A DNA stretch of 64,000 nucleotides from Methylotenera sp. (GTDB lineage: Bacteria > Pseudomonadota > Gammaproteobacteria > Burkholderiales > Methylophilaceae). Positions 62,113 to 64,000 of the stretch are shown here, piece by piece. The stretch is taken from NCBI GenBank assembly GCA_030682715.1, contig JAUXNQ010000042.1, positions 1 to 64,000 of the forward strand, in the 5' to 3' direction. Both the position numbers and the translations under genes were made by a program. Below the pieces are notes generated by a model. It searched no databases, was not told where the DNA came from, and saw nothing but the letters and a program-made list of their open reading frames with translations. Numbering within the stretch: position 1 is the stretch's first letter; each line of letters opens with the position of its first letter.

Positions 62113-63465
62113 ATGACTCACCATCGAAGTGCATGGCGTAACCGCTGGACTTTCATGCTAGCGACTGCTGGCTCTGCCATTGGCTTAGGCAACATCTGGA
62201 AACTGCCCTACATGATAGGGGTTAACGGCGGCAGTGCTTTTGTCCTAGTGTTTATCGCCTGCATATTTTTTGTAGGTATCCCGCTGATGATGACTGAGAT
62301 TCTACTTGGGCGTAGGGCACAAAAAAACCCACTCAACGGTATAGAAACCCTTGCGATTGAAGCTAACGCATCTCGCCATTGGAAGTATCTAGGCGGCATG
62401 GGGATGATAACTGGGCTTTTGATTTTGAGCTTTTATAGCGTCATCGGTGGATGGGTGCTTAGCTTTATTGGCACGGCAGTAAGTGGCGGCTTTACAGGCA
62501 TGGATGGCGCCCAATCTACCGCGAACTTCAATCAACTACTCGCATCACCTCTCACCCTATTATTTTGGCATACCGTGTTTATGATCATGACCATGAGCGT
62601 GGTGGCGCGTGGCGTTAACTCAGGTCTTGAAAAAGCCAATAACATTTTGATTCCAGCGCTCTTTGCTATTTTACTGATACTGCTGGGTTACAGTATGTCT
62701 GTAGGCGACATGAACGCTTCTTTCCGCTTTATGTTCAGCCCTGATTTTTCTAAAATCACCCCAGTGACGGTGCTTTCTGCGCTTGGTCACGCATTCTTCT
62801 CACTCAGCCTCGGCATGGGTTCCGTGATGGTATATGGCTCATATTTGCAACGTGATGTTTCAATTGCACGCGCCTCTATTTATATCGCACTCGTGGATAC
62901 GCTACTAGGCCTTTTAATTGGCCTCGCGATTTATGCCTTAGTGTTCGCTAACCAGCTAGCACCAAATGCTGGGCCTGGCTTAATTTTCCAAACACTGCCA
63001 ATTGCATTTGGCCAAATGCCGAGTGGTAGCTTAATTGCAACACTATTCTTTATCCTTGTTGCCTTTGCGGCATGGACATCCGCTATTTCTCTCGTTGAAC
63101 CAACCATCGCATGGGTCGTAGAAAACACACAAATTTCTCGCAAAGTTGCCACAACAACATTAGGGTTGATTATCTGGTTAATTGGGATAAGCGTTGTACT
63201 ATCTTTTAATGAATGGCAAAACGTTAACATCATATTCGGGCTAAATATCTTTGATACCCTAGACAAACTCACCTCCACCATACTGCTACCCCTTGGTGGT
63301 CTACTGATTGCAATATTTGCGGGCTACTTTATGCAAAAAGACCATGTTCAAGAAGAACTCAATTTACATCAATGGTCTTTTAAAGCTTGGGTCTTCATGA
63401 ATAACGTAATCGCACCTATCGGCATTATTGCGGTGTTTCTCTATCTTTTTAAGATTATTCAATAA
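62113..63465 (+). CDS. Sodium-dependent transporter, NSS family
   Basis: A 450-aa neurotransmitter:sodium-symporter-type protein with about 11-12 hydrophobic segments. The N-terminal WTFMLATAGSAIGLGNIWKL is the unmistakable TM1 Na+ site. FFSLSLGMGSVMVYGSYL is in TM6. It is the bacterial LeuT/TnaT-like group and probably imports an amino acid. AGAGG lies 9 nt before the ATG. Two Na+-coupled amino-acid carriers side by side suggest uptake of free amino acids. Confidence 0.93.
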   Translation: MTHHRSAWRNRWTFMLATAGSAIGLGNIWKLPYMIGVNGGSAFVLVFIACIFFVGIPLMMTEILLGRRAQKNPLNGIETLAIEANASRHWKYLGGMGMITGLLILSFYSVIGGWVLSFIGTAVSGGFTGMDGAQSTANFNQLLASPLTLLFWHTVFMIMTMSVVARGVNSGLEKANNILIPALFAILLILLGYSMSVGDMNASFRFMFSPDFSKITPVTVLSALGHAFFSLSLGMGSVMVYGSYLQRDVSIARASIYIALVDTLLGLLIGLAIYALVFANQLAPNAGPGLIFQTLPIAFGQMPSGSLIATLFFILVAFAAWTSAISLVEPTIAWVVENTQISRKVATTTLGLIIWLIGISVVLSFNEWQNVNIIFGLNIFDTLDKLTSTILLPLGGLLIAIFAGYFMQKDHVQEELNLHQWSFKAWVFMNNVIAPIGIIAVFLYLFKIIQ

Positions 63466-63584
63466 TTGTAATGACTAATATCAAAAATGAATAATATCAA
63501 AGACTAACCTCTAAGATTAATAAGTAAGTAACATGTATTAATAAACCAACTATTTATAACTGTTCCATCAAATAATCTCATGTA

Positions 63585-63703
63585 TAGCCAAGCCTCGATG
63601 TAATGCAGATGTAATGCAATGGAATCGAGGGGCTATGTTACATCGCCCTTGATTTCGCTACGCCTGTCCTGAGCCTGCCGAAGTGGCTACATCAAGGCTA
63701 CAT
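63585..63703. repeat. Family B repeat (CTCGAT...CAAGGCTAC), second copy
   Basis: AAGCCTCGATGTAATGCAGA opens and ACATCAAGGCTACA closes. GGAATCGAGGGG and CCCTTGATTTCGCTACG lie between. It contains a REP-like insert, CTGTCCTGAGCCTGCCGAAG, absent from the copy at 34864. Confidence 0.6.
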
Positions 63704-63734
63704 GGCTAAATAATCCTACTACCTAGTCGTTCCG

Positions 63735-63945
63735 TGCTTTCGCGTGTGAATAACCAGCTAAAGCTGGTTATTCCACGGTGAAGACTTTCACGGTCTGACA
63801 CGGAACCCAGTGACTTAAAGACTCTAGATACCGACTTTTCGCACTTCCACTAAGCACTTTAGTGCTTAGTGGAAGCGGTGATGCCAAATACGGGTACAGC
63901 GCATATATTCTGTGGGGAAGCCAAGCACTGGCTCACGGTCTCATT
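63735..63945. repeat. Mosaic hairpin-repeat cluster, family C (copy 2)
   Basis: GTGTGAATAACCAGC-TAAA-GCTGGTTATTC leads, then GAAGAC...GTCTGAC, a perfect 32-bp palindrome (63844-63875, CTTCCACTAAGCACT arms around TT), and GCGCATATATTCTGTGGGGA with AGCCA-AGCAC-TGGCT (63913-63935). The order is that of the 44.5-kb cluster with changed loops and stems. Confidence 0.7.
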
Positions 63946-64000
63946 AGCATGACGGATTGTTTAGTGGAGTAGCTATAGATTTAGATAGCATATCAATAGT

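Overview
The window looks like chromosomal DNA of a methylotrophic betaproteobacterium of the Methylophilaceae (Methylotenera-like). This is inferred from moderate-to-low GC, betaproteobacterial gene orders (BPSS1780-type membrane protein / thrB / DUF2782 / LOG / polA, and dusB-fis-purH) and the protein sequences; no 16S gene is present to prove it. Coding density is high. Almost all genes are recognisable housekeeping genes. I see no rRNA, tRNA, prophage or CRISPR array.

Layout. 0.2-7.2 kb: leftward runs with a lytic transglycosylase and proS, a LemA/TPM envelope module with an unknown exported protein, and tsaB-rimI-degenerate UDG. 7.4-15.6 kb: arfB, yoaA, an NlpC/P60 lipoprotein, a ferritin-like protein, a SelT/W-type thioredoxin-like protein, ctpA, glcF, coq7 and a DUF2322-like protein. 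15.9-23.2 kb: a tight five-gene leftward operon, sbtA - PII-like - ABC protein - HlyD - TolC, divergent from an NhaR-like LysR regulator. It joins a Na+/bicarbonate transporter and its likely PII partner to a tripartite type-I-secretion-like machine whose ABC ATPase has lost its catalytic motifs. This is the most unusual locus here. 23.3-32.3 kb: OsmC, FKBP, dacB, bioA, a ParDE-like toxin-antitoxin pair, rlhA, yjdM, a two-part membrane ORF split by one TGA, and an aldo/keto reductase. 32.3-34.8 kb: groES-groEL behind a combined sigma32 promoter and CIRCE operator. 34.9-39.3 kb: an accessory patch with REP palindromes, a RAYT transposase, and a GC-rich HAF-repeat autotransporter with an 11-G tract upstream. 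39.4-52.4 kb: ybfF, ygiD, a probable structured small RNA, uvrD, thrB, LOG, polA (with a REP-like element translated inside it), a CinA-like protein and a YkgJ protein. 52.4-63.5 kb: an MFS transporter, dusB-fis, purH, purD, hemF, apeB and two Na+-coupled amino-acid symporters.

Non-coding content is unusually rich. There are four kinds of palindromic repeat: (A) GTAGGGTGGG-type REPs around the RAYT gene; (B) CTCGAT...CAAGGCTAC elements; (C) mosaic hairpin clusters at 44.1-44.6 and 63.7-63.9 kb; (D) long imperfect intergenic inverted repeats, notably flanking groEL. Several operon-leading genes lack a Shine-Dalgarno sequence and carry a TANAAT hexamer 6-7 nt before the start codon, which hints at leaderless transcripts. 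Start codons were re-chosen where the ORF track extended to an upstream TTG/GTG or into a neighbouring gene; each case is stated in the entry.
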